A stretch of 24,313 nucleotides of DNA from Elysia marginata (GCA_019649035.1 BMAT01009626.1:238674-262986), one strand, 5' to 3'. Positions 1 through 11,215 are shown, counted from the stretch's first letter. Program-made: numbers and translations. Notes: generated from the sequence alone by a model not told the origin.

Positions 1-18
1 AGAAGAAGAAGAAGAAGA
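1..18. repeat. (AGA)n microsatellite at window edge
   Basis: Six AGA triplets run from the first base; the array is cut by the window edge, so its true length is unknown. Confidence 0.9.
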
Positions 19-2640
19 ATTGCAAAAGCAGCTGTAGAAGACTTATAACTTAAAACAATAAAAGATAAAACGTAAGAGAAATAGAGTGAAAAGGGGGACA
101 GCAAGAGAGCGATTTATGTGCAAGGGAAATAACATTAAAATTGTTTAGAAGAATAGTTTCGAAGTTACAAGATAGTTGTGTACCTTTAAATGAAAAAGAT
201 ATCGCGCGACGCGTGAAGGAATAATATGAACAAAAAGGTGCATTACATAACTTGCAGAGAGGTGCCTCTTTGCCAAATAAAAACGAGGAAACGAGTGAAC
301 ACAAAATTAATAATCTTATTTCTTTCTTTGTGTTAAAAAACAGCTTAAGGATACGAGTTTGATTCTTATAATATAACAGTTGAGCTTTACTCTCAGGAAC
401 ACATTTATACAAGCATAACGCTGAAATAAAGACCTTCACTCAAACTAGCACTTGACTTAAGACCTATTCTCCCCATGGTTCCTCCGCAGCATCTGTTATT
501 GTCGTTGACAGCATGCCTCACTGCGGTCTGGTTTAGAGTATATGTCTTAGGCTGCTTAGGTCGTTCATACACTTGAATGTTAGCCGAAAGTTGATTAAAA
601 AAACTCAGATTGTTGTGACAATTTACTTGAACTATGATTGTTTGATGCACAGGCATAGTGAATTAACGGTATGAGTTATAAAGATAATGACTGCATTTAT
701 ACAAATAAAAAATTGAATAATTTTTTATATACAACTTCTACACGAAAATCAGTGTTTTTTTGTTTTTAATGCTCTACAATTTCTGGCACAACTCTAAGTT
801 AGAGGATATCAATGCTGTTTTATTTTTTTTTGATCTGCAAAACATTTGACGTAGCATCAAATTTATGATTATGATGAGAAACATTCAAACATTGCTGCTT
901 TTTTTTATTTTCGAAATTGGTACAAAAAATTGTGTGTGTCTTTTAAAGAAAATGTAGTTAAAGGAAAATAAACCGAGCAAAGATTTTGTAAACTTATATT
1001 TAACTACGCGTTGTTCCCCTTGTTTAGCAAAAAAGTCACTTCAGCAATGGCAATATAAATTGGAATTTTATCATGGGTAGTTTGAAACTATTTGCCTTGG
1101 GCCTAACGCCTTAGAGTTGAGGGTTATTATAAGCTTTCTCGAGGATTTCATCAGGTTCCATTACATTGAACGATACATGTTCGCAACAAGCGGTGGTTCT
1201 GCACGCTCTGCAATTACCCATAGTCCAATTAAAATGAAGGGAGCACAATCATATTACTGTTTCTTCAATACAAAAAGGTTAAAACTTAAGGTTCAGCTCT
1301 TAACACCCACAGAAGGGCATTATAAACCACTGAAACCAGCAAAAAGTGGTTGCTATCTTCCTCAGGCACACAGCAAGAAAAAACTATGTGCCATTTTCAG
1401 TAATTTTCGATAAACCAATTATCTTGATCGTGGTGATTTTTATCATGAAACAAACAATTTCGAAATCCTTTTAAAGAGACCAATTGAAAAACAGCATGGT
1501 ATTTTTGTATTAAATAATGACTTTTCTTCTCACCTTGACCTTTTCTTGAGATATCTTCAACCTAAACTCAAAGCATGAAAGCATGTAATAGTTTAAGTTA
1601 AAATATCAGTTGTTGCTGTTGTAAAGAATTACGGTGATAAGAGAGCCGTTTTTTACTATTGATCGGAATATTTTCTTTAAAAATTTTAACTATTCAGGTA
1701 ATTGTCGAGAAAAATAAATGCATTTCAATGTTCATATAACCTATATTTGTTTGGTTCAGGCTTAAACTATTACTCGTAACAAGTTAAAAATAACAATTTT
1801 GATAATAGTAACAAATTGTGAAATAATAATCTATCATTAATTGAGCATAGCCAAAAACAAGGAAAAACTATATGAGTATCCTAAATAACATAGACATGTC
1901 AAATTTGGCCCAAAGTTGTAAGATGTCAAGAAGATTCGAGTTAGCTTAATATTTCTTTATCAAAACAGAGCAATTTCTTGAATTACAAAGCAATGCACTA
2001 CAAGTTTTTTAGAGTTAAGGAAAAAGAAACTTAAGAGTACTTCGCGTGCAATTTCATAACAAAGATCAGAATATTCACACGTCTGTTTTACACTATGCGC
2101 GTCACAAATTTACGGTTATGGTCATGAAGGTTTTTTTCTTACAAGAATTCGATATAAATATTAGAAGTTTATATATGGAGAAAGTTTTCACACACTTTTT
2201 TGTTTCTAGATCTTAGACTTGATGAAAGTTACAATTAGAACTAAGGCTTAATGTTGTTTTGAAATTACTGGTAGTTTAGAATTTGGCATCAATGACAATT
2301 GGACATTAATTCTGGACTAATTACTTTAATTAGCATTTAGAGCTCTAAAAGATCTAAATTCTAGATAAAGATTTATGTGAAAAAAACACAAAGACTCGAG
2401 GATCTTAAACTCTGGTACTATATCGGCGAGGAAAAAAGGTAGAGAAACTAGAAAGATTGAAAGGGGGTGTTAAGCTGCAAATCCCAGGCCATTCTGGTGG
2501 CAAAGAGTGAGAGAATGCAGAAGATGTGAACAAAGAGAAAGAAGAAGAAGCGGGAAAAAGAAGAGACAGAGAACGTTATTCAAAGTGTGATATCTTATAT
2601 GAAAAGCGAGAGCATTCGATTGAAGTACGTATAAAATCTA
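19..2640. other. AT-rich non-coding stretch
   Basis: No gene can be supported. Open frames at 50-439 (-), 405-656 (-) and 1117-1413 (+) lack credible splice borders and recognisable protein features. A purine-rich patch (GA/AAG-like) occupies about 2515-2575. A short ATG frame at 475, discussed in the findings, has a hydrophobic leader-like sequence but weak support. Confidence 0.6.
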
Positions 2641-2654
2641 AAATTTAAGAAGTA

Positions 2655-2720
2655 AGAGAGGAGACAGGCAGATAGATAGACAGATAAATAAGCAAAAGTT
2701 ATATAGGTAGATAAATGAAA
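2655..2720. repeat. degenerate GATA/GACA/AAATA microsatellite
   Basis: Interrupted GATA and GACA units with AAATA interruptions, directly next to the 3' end of the SINE at 2731. A similar GATA patch lies on its other side (3056-3115), so the SINE sits between two related simple-repeat tracts. Confidence 0.7.
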
Positions 2721-2730
2721 TATAAATAAA

Positions 2731-3045
2731 TCCACCGCCGAAGGCAGTCTCATGACTTTTGCATATTTACCCCATCAGGCCTTTACACTCCAGAGCAAAT
2801 TCAACTTATATTTCATAGCGTTAAAGCACAGCAGCCTGTTAGGCGCTCGAATACTAACATTCCACAAATTTCAAACTCTGCCTTTAACCAAGTACCCCTT
2901 TTACAGGTGGGTGGACTGGGGAAAGTTAGGGTAAATTGCTTTCCCGAGGCAATTGCAACATGAAATGGTAGAGAATCGAACCCGCGACCTCCAGATCTCA
3001 AGTCCAGCGCGCTAACCACTCTGTCACTTTGCCACGCTGCCCCCA
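2731..3045 (-). mobile_element. tRNA-derived SINE, full-length copy (family A, copy 1)
   Basis: On the - strand a pol III promoter is visible: an A-box-like stretch (TGACAGAGTGGTTAGC, 3011-3026) and a B box (GGGTTCGATTC, about 2973-2983). The head resembles tRNA-Ser/Leu (GGACTTGAGATC anticodon-arm region). Then follow a body with GGGAAAGCAATTTAC and CCACCCACCTGTAAAA, and a 3' end with GGCCTG, TGAGACTG and a small hairpin (2734-2748). The same order of blocks recurs at 12803-13055, which shows a dispersed family. The conserved mid-body is reminiscent of the central domains of invertebrate SINE superfamilies, but I cannot assign it by name. The open frames crossing it (2752-2934 + and 2813-3046 -) are products of the SINE, not genes. 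Confidence 0.85.
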
Positions 3046-3055
3046 TGTAGAAAAT

Positions 3056-3115
3056 GGATAGATAGTTAAATGGAAGATAAATAGAACGATAGGCAGATAG
3101 ATAGATATAGATGAA
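3056..3115. repeat. degenerate GATA microsatellite
   Basis: Interrupted GATA units (GGATAGATAG, CAGATAGATAGATA) abut the 5' end of the SINE. Confidence 0.75.
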
Positions 3116-3199
3116 GAGAGAGATATGGACCTGAAACGTAGTTTTGTGTCTAAAAGATTATTTATATTCTTTCCAATAATTTGGAAGTACATATTTTTC

Positions 3200-3680
3200 A
3201 ACAGAGTGACAAGCGGGGGAAGGAGTTCGGGAGATAGAAAGGATAATAAGCGTGTTGAAATAGAAATAGGTTAGGCTCAGAGTGAATCAGAAACGACGGA
3301 GAGGGGGAGAAAGAGATTGAAGGGAGAAAAGAAGGGAGGATTGTTCAACCCAAAATATAACTTTTAACACTTCGGGACTTTAAATTTAGATCCAGAAGAA
3401 TAAAACGTCCTCAAAAAGCACATGAAGAATAGAGATAGGAATAGGGAGAGAGGTAAAAGACCGTGATGTGTCAAATCATATGAATTAAAACTTATCAAAG
3501 AGAAAACAAGAATGTAAGAGTTATAGAAAATTAGAGAAGCAAGGGGTGGAGGAGAGATCATTTTATACTTTACATAGACGGTTTATCTCATACTGAAAGT
3601 TTGAGACGAGGTGGGGGGGGGTGGTAAGTGGAATCATAGGCATAGGAAGAGAGACAGGAAAGAGAGAAAGAGAGGGAGAG

Positions 3681-3722
<42 letters not shown>

Positions 3723-3779
3723 ATAGAGAGAGACAGAGACAGAGAGAGAGGCAGGAAAGAGAGAAAGAGAGGGAGAGAG

Positions 3780-3830
<51 letters not shown>

Positions 3831-3885
3831 GACAGAGAGAGAGACAGAGACAGAGAGAGACAGAGACAGAGAGAGAGAAGGAGCA
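3200..3885. repeat. purine-rich tract with compound GATA/GA/GACA microsatellite
   Basis: A strongly purine-biased + strand over ~650 bases. The core (3645-3880) has a nearly pure GATA array at 3681-3720, then GA runs and GACA runs; a short G9 tract lies at about 3612-3620. The open frame on the - strand at 3563-3964 is only the Ser-Leu-rich translation of this array (LSLSLS, IYLSIYLS) and is not a gene. Confidence 0.9.
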
Positions 3886-3910
3886 AGTAGGTATAAATGA
3901 TGGTTTTCAG

Positions 3911-5585
3911 ATTCAAGTAGATAGCATTACATATAGCTTTACTCAACATTAATATGTAGAGCACAAAGGGAGAAAATCAAACCTTAATTAGCTTGTGTCA
4001 ACTCTATCCAAATGTTGATTAACATATATGTGGTTTATTTTCACCGTTGGTAATCTACTTCCAATGTCCAGACTTTAAAACTTGCATTTAGAATGATAAG
4101 GTACGATGAATGACAACTTGCACGTTAGAGTGTGGTGAGCTTTATGGTGGAGCATACAAAAAGGTTTTGAGAAACTCACTTCATGTATAAGATAATTCAC
4201 AGACGTCCAAAACTGTGAATAGGCACATTATCATTTTAAGGACGTGTATCTTATAATGGAGCTAAGGTCTAAGTTGCCAATATCTTCTCGATGAATGCGA
4301 GAGAATCCAGAGCTTCAAATAATTATGTAAAAAGATTGCACGGGCATGGTTTTTTAAAATTTAGATTGATTAGGAAAGCTTCTCTTCCACATTTACGAAG
4401 TGAATTTATGCCAACGTTTAAATCTAGATTCGAAAGCTAGCGATTGTAAAGTCTAATTAATGATTCTGACCTAAATCTATGTCACAACTTGGCAGACACC
4501 AATCTCTTTGGCCTTCTATCTTGCAGATTGCACATCTAGTTATGACACAATAAGAAAAAAATATTATGCATCTTTGAAAAAACCTCTTTGAGCATTTTTC
4601 TACACAATTCCGCACCAATAGGTAGATTGAGGTCACAACCATTTGTTCAACAGAGCCAATTGTTCAACAAAGCAATTTTTTTTTGGTGGTGAGTTCTAGA
4701 AAGGTGCACTAAAGAAACAATAAGATGTAGAAACTTTCTAGGTACGCTTTTTCTTGCAAGTTCGCGTTATAAAACATAGAAGTTAATATTCGTTTAAGAA
4801 AGCTACTTTTTTATAATTGACAAAATGGAAGGTATAACTTACACGTTAACATGCAAAATTCTTGAAAATAAAAATAAATAACGCAGTGAAAAGCAACTAA
4901 CTGTAGGTCAACAAGTGAAAATGAAACCATATTTAGATCTAGATACTATTTGTTTTTAATCTGAACTAAGATATAATAATACAGGCACAGGACATCAAAT
5001 GCCAAGACCTTTATTTAACCAGAACTATGTTGTTAAATTGTATAAAACTTGATCGGTCTGAGTAAAAGTTTTGATTTTAACACGTAGTCAATTTTTGGGC
5101 TTCATATTATACCATTTAAACCTGTTCCTTATATATTTCAGTATCATTCGAATCCTCCAGAAGTGCGAGACTTACAGCTTTATATATTTAATTAATATCT
5201 TGGCAAAGACTGTTGAAAGAAATTGCGTTCAACTTTTATCGCTTTTGCGTAAAGGTTTTGATATCTCAACTTACATCAAAAAATAAAAGGACTTTGAAAA
5301 ATTTTCTTAAAAAAAAAAATGACCTACCCAACTCATTTGAATAGCATGGAATGGTTTCTTCTGATAACTTTAAGTAAAAGTAAGAGAATGTCAATGAAAT
5401 GCAGATTTTGAAGCGTACGCCTGCACCTGTACCTATTTCATACGGGAAAGTGCCAGATAATGTCCAAGTACTTTCTGGGTTTTATAAGCTGGAATGAAGC
5501 AATCCATGACCTACTCAAAGTTTTATCCGCATGCCACCGCCCTTGGCCATATAGGACATAAGAGAGGTACATGAGCAGCTGCACA
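3911..5585. other. non-coding stretch, nothing recognised
   Basis: AT-rich sequence without a supported exon, RNA gene or repeat. Frames at 4457-4642 (-) and 5071-5286 (+) are short, rich in codons expected from AT-rich DNA, and have no splice context. Confidence 0.55.
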
Positions 5586-5604
5586 ACCACCAGTTGTTAA
5601 AGAC

Positions 5605-5666
5605 TCGTTATCATCATCACCACCAACATCATCATCATCACCAGCTGTAGCAGCTGCAGCAATAAC

Positions 5667-5706
<40 letters not shown>

Positions 5707-6039
5707 ATTTCAGTAGCAGCAGTGCAAGCAGCAGAAGTGTACTTATATTATCATGATTATAACTCTAGAAGTTATACTACTCGAAGTAGTAGAAATAATA
5801 GTAATAATTATGTTTGTAGTCGTAGTAATATAAATAGTAGTACATGTAGTAGACTAATTAGTAAAAAGAAATAGTAGAAGCAGTAGTTGTAGCAGCAGCC
5901 GCAGCAGTAGTAGTATTGAAAGTAGTAAAAGTTATTGTAGCAGGAGTAGTAGATGTAGTAGTGTTACTAGTAGCAGTAGTTGTTGTAGTAGTAGTTTTAT
6001 TAGTAGTAATAACAGTAGTAGTATAGTAGTAGTAGTAGC

Positions 6040-6098
<59 letters not shown>

Positions 6099-6155
6099 CA
6101 GTAGTAGTGTAGCAGTGTTGTTGTGGTGTTATATTAGTAGCACCAGTAGTAAAGT
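5605..6155. repeat. (CAT)n followed by long TAG/GTA-triplet array
   Basis: A short CAT/CAC triplet block (5610-5642) is followed by a 500-base field of GTA triplets with GCA, GAA and ATA variants. The purest blocks are 5667-5706 and 6041-6090. Decay between the pure blocks indicates an old array with recent local re-expansions. The same order, (TCA)n then (GTA)n, occurs at 12595-12802. Confidence 0.92.
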
Positions 6156-6660
6156 CTCTTATTTTTGTGAAAACATAACAGATTTGGCAATGGACATGTG
6201 ACTACTTTAATCTTGCAAGTTCGAGAGTGTATAGCTACTTTAGTAAAGTAAGGTACGATAGTTCCTATTAATCAGATCGATTTCCTACCAATATTGGCAC
6301 GCCCCAAAGAGATCGATTAAGCATTGTGGTGTTCGTATTGTATAAGGTACAGGGATTACGAGTATGACGAAAAAAAATTATTTTTCCGAGAAAATTATTG
6401 TTAGGCTTTGTCCAGAAGGCCATGTTGGTAACTACATCAAAAGTTGCAGGTGTCCAATTGCAACAGTAAGAGGTTAAAAAACCCACAAATAACAGAGAAT
6501 AAACAAAGAAAAAATAATATTTAAAAGTCAAAGTTGACAAAAGGACATAAGATCTTAGAAGCGGCATGAAGACATCTTAAACTTGGCTTGCTACTTACTT
6601 AAGAGTAAAGAACGCATAAACGTACCCCAAAACATCCGTTGAATATACATATATATGTTT
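6156..6660. other. non-coding stretch with an unassigned minus-strand frame
   Basis: A 99-codon frame on the - strand (6268-6567) contains a hydrophobic start and stretches such as NWTPATFDVV, but I see no family resemblance and no convincing acceptor/donor pair. Treated as non-coding. Confidence 0.45.

Positions 6661-6662
<2 letters not shown>

Positions 6663-6694
<32 letters not shown>
6663..6694. repeat. (AT)n microsatellite
   Basis: Sixteen AT dinucleotides in a row, flanked by shorter AT/TA runs; self-complementary and able to form a cruciform. Confidence 0.95.
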
Positions 6695-6698
<4 letters not shown>

Positions 6699-6907
6699 TA
6701 TTCAATAAGCATATTAAATTTTCAAAGCCGGCTCAGGAAAACAAAACAGAAAATAAGTATCCAAACCTTGACATTTTGTGTAGTTATTCAATTTTGAAAA
6801 TTTGCATATAACGAAATTAAAAAAAAAACAATTAGGCTCATTTCACACAAATATCCATACGAATCTAGTATCCGGGATTTCGTACTAGAACGTTCCCAAA
6901 CCCTCAC

Positions 6908-6991
6908 CATACAACTGATAAGAGAATCTACCCACTTTTCCAGCTTTACAAACCAATGGACTTCCTGTTATTATATCAGGGGTATGCCAGT
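6908..6991 (-). CDS. candidate 84-nt internal exon, unidentified gene
   Basis: On the - strand a pyrimidine-rich acceptor (GTGTCTTTTTAG) is followed by 84 nt that stay open in one frame, then a strong donor (TATG|GTGAGG). The exon starts with the last two bases of a codon and ends with one base of the next (phase 1 in, phase 1 out), so it could be skipped without a frameshift. The 27 complete codons read W-H-T-P-D-I-I-T-G-S-P, then L-V-C-K-A-G-K-V-G-R, then F-S-Y-Q-L-Y, a balanced composition unlike the AT-driven frames nearby. I do not recognise the family. It cannot belong to the PTPRN-like gene, whose stop codon lies upstream at 22809. A transposon remnant or chance is possible. Confidence 0.35.
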
Positions 6992-7109
6992 CTAAAAAGA
7001 CACACTGAATCAATGATGGAAAAAAAACAACGGAAAAAACCCCCAAAGAAAAACTGACATTTTTCCAATAACTCCAGGAAAAGACCTCAACAAACTTCAC
7101 AGTAAGGAG

Positions 7110-8470
7110 ATGAAAAGGTTCACCCTGAGCAGAGAAGCTTTAAGATTCTTCTCAATGCCATTAAGAAAATAGCGTAAGCTTAGATGGTTGTGTTTAAACA
7201 GGATGTACCAAACTTGTACCGTATCGATTTAGTGCTTTATGTTAGATAAGTGAATATTTAAAGTCTTGGTCAAATTAAGAAAGTAGCAAACTCAAGTTCT
7301 CTGAAGCATATTTTTAAGTGTATGAAGGTCATAACAAAAGCATAAAAAACCAAACTAAGTTCATTGGTAGCATGGCCCTGAGATATTCGGCTCTGGCGGA
7401 CTTAATGTTTTTTTTTTCCATTGTCATTAACTTTTATCATAGACATAGGTTTCTACCTCAAATTAAGCACAAACTGTTCTGAAAACCAAACAAATTGATA
7501 TAAACTATGACAAAGCAGGGAAATTTAGATTTAGAAGATTTCTCCCTTTTTATTATGCTTTTCCAAAAATCTTAAAAACGAATTTTAAACCAGGTGCAAA
7601 AAGGTCAGCCAACCCTGAGCCTCTTTTCGAAAACGAACTTTGAAAAACAGATAAGCTCTTAGAGTTGAATATGAGATTTTCCCGTCGAGTTCTTTACGAT
7701 CTCTATAAGTGTTTGACTACAAAAAATGTAAAAAAAAAAAACGAAAACAAAAACAAAAGGAATTTAAAAAAAACGAAACAAAAAAAACTAACTAGTAGAC
7801 CCAGGCTCTGTGGTACGGTGTAGACCTATGTTAACCAAATACACACGAATGAAGCAGTAAGATATTTGATCCCGGTGACAACATAACAATAACATTATTG
7901 AACCAAAATATACGTAAACTCTGCTACATTTAGCTCCACAATTGCTCTAGCATGGTCTGACTGGTTCATTAAAAGCTGGCTGTCACACAAAGCGCCCTCT
8001 TGTTTTATAAAATGTGGTTTTGTCTACATGTTCTCTTTTGTCATATCCTCTGTCGTGCCTACTGCTTCTATTAGTATCGACCTCAGTTAAGCAAAAAAAT
8101 TTGTCATAGTTGCAGGTTTCGCATTTTATTAAAGTTATTGTTCCTTACGGTTTCATGGAGACGATTGTAAAAGATAACACTAAACACCAGCAAGTTGGCA
8201 AACTGATAATTCGTTTTTTTTTACTCTGTGAACGAAAGCAAATCATTGTAAAAAATCGAATTCTCGTTCCTTTGGTGCGATCTCTAAGACTAAAATGCCT
8301 ACACAATGTGCCTCGATCCTCAGATGGAGATACGAAAGATATGTACAAGTGTTAGTAATCTAAAATTTGCTAAATGTATTTTTTATGATATAAATTCTAC
8401 CTCCAATGTTTTTTTTTTAGTTATTGCACTATTGACAGCATTCTCTCCTGAAGCCTCAGGGCTTTATTTC
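7110..8470. other. non-coding stretch, nothing recognised
   Basis: AT-rich sequence with several A runs (7720-7790). Frames at 8110-8355 (+) and 8145-8348 (-) overlap each other and show no domain or clear splice borders. Confidence 0.55.
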
Positions 8471-8477
8471 ATCTCAC

Positions 8478-8686
8478 TCTCTTTTAACAGACCTCTATTC
8501 TTATACATCTCTTTCTCACTCTTTTTTAATAGACCTCTCTTCTTATACATCTCTTTCTCACTCTTTTTTTAATAGACCTCTATTCTTATACATCTCTTTC
8601 TCACTCTTTTTTTAATAGACCTCTATTCTTATACATCTCTTTCTCACTCTTTTTTTAATAGACCTCTATTCTTATACATCTCTTTC
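8478..8686 (+). repeat. minisatellite, 42-43 bp unit, about 5 copies
   Basis: Units start at 8491, 8533, 8576, 8619 and 8662 (last one partial, broken at about 8686), with a degenerate partial unit before the first. Each has the form ACCTC, TATTCTTATACATC, TCTTTCTCACTC, T-run, AATAG. Copies differ by one substitution and by the T-run length, so the expansion is recent. The open frame at 8306-8572 reads into this array and is not a gene. Confidence 0.95.
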
Positions 8687-8789
8687 AACATCTTTATTAT
8701 TTATTTTTTATTCTTCTCTTGGCAAAAAATTCTATTTTTATATTAGTCTTTCAAAAGTTACCATTGTCCTTGTACTGTTCAATGTAGCG

Positions 8790-9040
8790 TGTCGAGCCTC
8801 TCTAATTAGTCCTATTGCAACCAGGTTGAGCCCGCGGTTACAGCTGGTGGGCCTGGGGCCGATGAATTATAGATTTTGGTCGGCTTTGAGTCGACGCCTC
8901 AGTCTATGTTCGGAAGTCGGTAAGGGTTACAATAGCACTGAAACAGCTCTGGTCATATTATGCCTTACACTGGACTGAGACCTTTACACTGGCAACCCAG
9001 GCCAAAGATTTTTGGCGTCATTGATTTCATGATAGCTCGT
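8790..9040. other. GC-richer unclassified segment, possible decayed transposable element
   Basis: About 230 bases stand out from the AT-rich surroundings by higher GC and CpG content (GAGCCCGCGG, GAGTCGACGCC). A degenerate B-box-like string is visible on the - strand near 8828-8840. GGTCATATTAT recalls GGTCACATTAT in the SINE at 16.5 kb. No reading frame of note. Either an old SINE-like insertion or a conserved non-coding element. Confidence 0.25.
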
Positions 9041-9374
9041 GCCTAAAGCTGTAAATATAGGATGTAAAAACGAAATAGGTACATTTATTGGTGCAGCTTA
9101 AAAAATTAGCCAGTGAATATATTTTGCATTGAGAGTAATCTAATTTAAAACAAAATAAAAACTGCTTCTACAACTGTTTTGGTGACGTGTTTAAGCGTAT
9201 TGATATGATTGTGTAACAATTTCGATGTACTCACACAACTGCTCAGGAGTAGAGCTTTGATTGTTACATACCCCGTTACGTTTTGTCATAGAAGTGCTAT
9301 TACACTTCTTTACTGCTGGCTTGCTAAAATATATTATTAAAAATAACCAACAAATCAACTAAAAGACATCTTAA

Positions 9375-9465
9375 TTTACATTGTTTTTCAGTTTGATTTA
9401 AGATATTTACATTGTGTTTCAGTTTGATTAAAAAAATTTACGTGTTTTTCAGTTTGATTTAAAAC
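9375..9465 (+). repeat. minisatellite, 31-bp unit, 3 copies
   Basis: Units at 9375-9405, 9406-9436 and 9437-9465 share TTTAC, TTTTTCAG and TTTGATT. Units differ by a few substitutions and a short deletion in the third. Confidence 0.9.
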
Positions 9466-11205
9466 GATTTTAGCACCAGCGTGTACCCTAAATAAGAGTG
9501 TATGAATAATGTAGATGAAATGAGCTCATGAGGCCCAATGAAATTCTTCTTAAATGTGACCTGTTGTGACTAAACAATGATGGATGTTTGTTAGAAGTGT
9601 CAGCATTAAGCATAAGTTTTTTTATACTGAGCACTCGAGCACTACCGGACAGACGGTAAAGACTTTATAGTGGAAAGTCTGAGAAGCCAGCAAGGAATAC
9701 AGGTCTCTCACCATCTTGTCATGTTTCATCACAAACGCTTGAATAGCCTGCTCTTTTGTATGCTGTATGGACAGGTCAGTCGTTTTTACTTGAATGGAGC
9801 AATGTTAAAGTTCGTAGTGAATGCAATAAAATATTTAAGGTAGAAAAGTAGCAGTAGATTGGTTATGGGTGCCGATGTCACTTTAAATCAAGAGTCAAAT
9901 CATACCTGAATGGATTAAAACATTTTACAGCCATTTTCACTATGAGCGTACTTTAATCCAGTTATAATAATATTGAAAGATTAAAGGCATAAAATTTAAG
10001 GTATAAAGTAAAAGTGTCAGCCTCCACCATCATTCTACTTTAATTCAATGCCAATTACATACATTAAATCTTTCAGTCATCAATTTCACTAGCTCACCTA
10101 TTTTCATATTCGAATAGTCTTTGACTAGTGGTGTTAATTTCCTTCTTTATACTGGTGCAAAGCAACACTAGATACTATAGACGAAATGCCAGTATGACCG
10201 TGCGTACCCGTTCAGTAAATATGCTTTGCATTGAGTAATACATGCATTTCTATGTGTATATTTCAAAACCACAACGCCGGCTTAAAAGGGAAAAAACCAT
10301 CGATGTAGATGGCTTTTTGATCGCATAAATACATACAAGTTCCTCTGCTTCCTCTTGAACAATGAAGCTTTTTATTTACTTTTATACTTAGCATCTCTAT
10401 AAATTGCACCATACTAACCACTTTAATATTGGTATCGGTACAAGATAAGATATATTTATCTTCCTATTGTGGGAAATTTAATGTCTACAGAAATAAACTT
10501 ACCAAATATGTTACATAGTTCGACATAACATTCATAATTACCGGCATTGTTAATAAATTTGCTAAATAAAACTTGTTAGCACTAGATATGATAATAGACC
10601 CTGGCAGGCATAGAAAGAAACAAAGCATTACGAAAATGGATGTAGAATCTTTTAAAAATAAAGGAAGACGTATTAATCTTCTTAGACTCCTGTGACTATA
10701 TGTACGTTCTCTGCCTCTTTGTCTGAGAGTAATGGAGAACTAGTGATTAAAAAAAAAGAACCAGGCTACTGTTATATAATTTCGGCGCACCTCAAATTTG
10801 GAAAGGGTACACTTTACCTACTATGAGTTTGTGGCTCACACCTTGCATAGGTTAAAATACATTATTTGACGCGTTGAGAATGACGAATTTTAAGCAAAGC
10901 AATAATGCATCGTCAAATACAAAGCCTGTGTTAATTTTATTAGTTATATAAAATTATACATAACTTGTAACGAAGACGTTTTTCGGCAGGGAATTAAAAA
11001 CAACAACAACAGCAACAACAACAACAAAACAACAGCTTAATAATAAAAGAAACAAGAGTCTAAATTTCCTTGTTCTACTTACATTATAACTTTTATCAAT
11101 TTCGATCATAGACCGAAGGGATTATTACCAATCTAAATTAAACAAAGTAAAAACAGCTTCATAATAGGATATGTAATGGTGTTTACAAAATAAAGAGAAA
11201 TCGTA
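9466..11205. other. non-coding stretch with one weak coding candidate
   Basis: Mostly AT-rich with no supported gene. The section 9622-9790 stays open on both strands and is discussed in the findings. Near 10999-11035 there is a short CAA/ACA triplet run. Nothing else recognised. Confidence 0.5.
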
Positions 11206-11215
11206 GAGAGAGAAG

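Noticed and set aside
2971..3026. Possible functional tRNA gene
   Set aside because: A and B boxes exist, but the acceptor stem does not close and the same body and tail recur at 12803, so it is a SINE.
2813..3046. Minus-strand frame containing DLRSGGRGFDSLPFH
   Set aside because: It is the tRNA-derived SINE head read through its B box; such peptides are a known annotation artefact.
3563..3964. 133-codon minus-strand frame rich in Leu-Ser and Ile-Tyr-Leu-Ser repeats
   Set aside because: It is the translation of the GA/GATA/GACA microsatellite; no non-repeat domain remains.
6268..6567. 99-codon minus-strand frame as a gene or transposase fragment
   Set aside because: No recognisable transposase motif, no splice pair and composition expected from AT-rich DNA; not excluded but unsupported.
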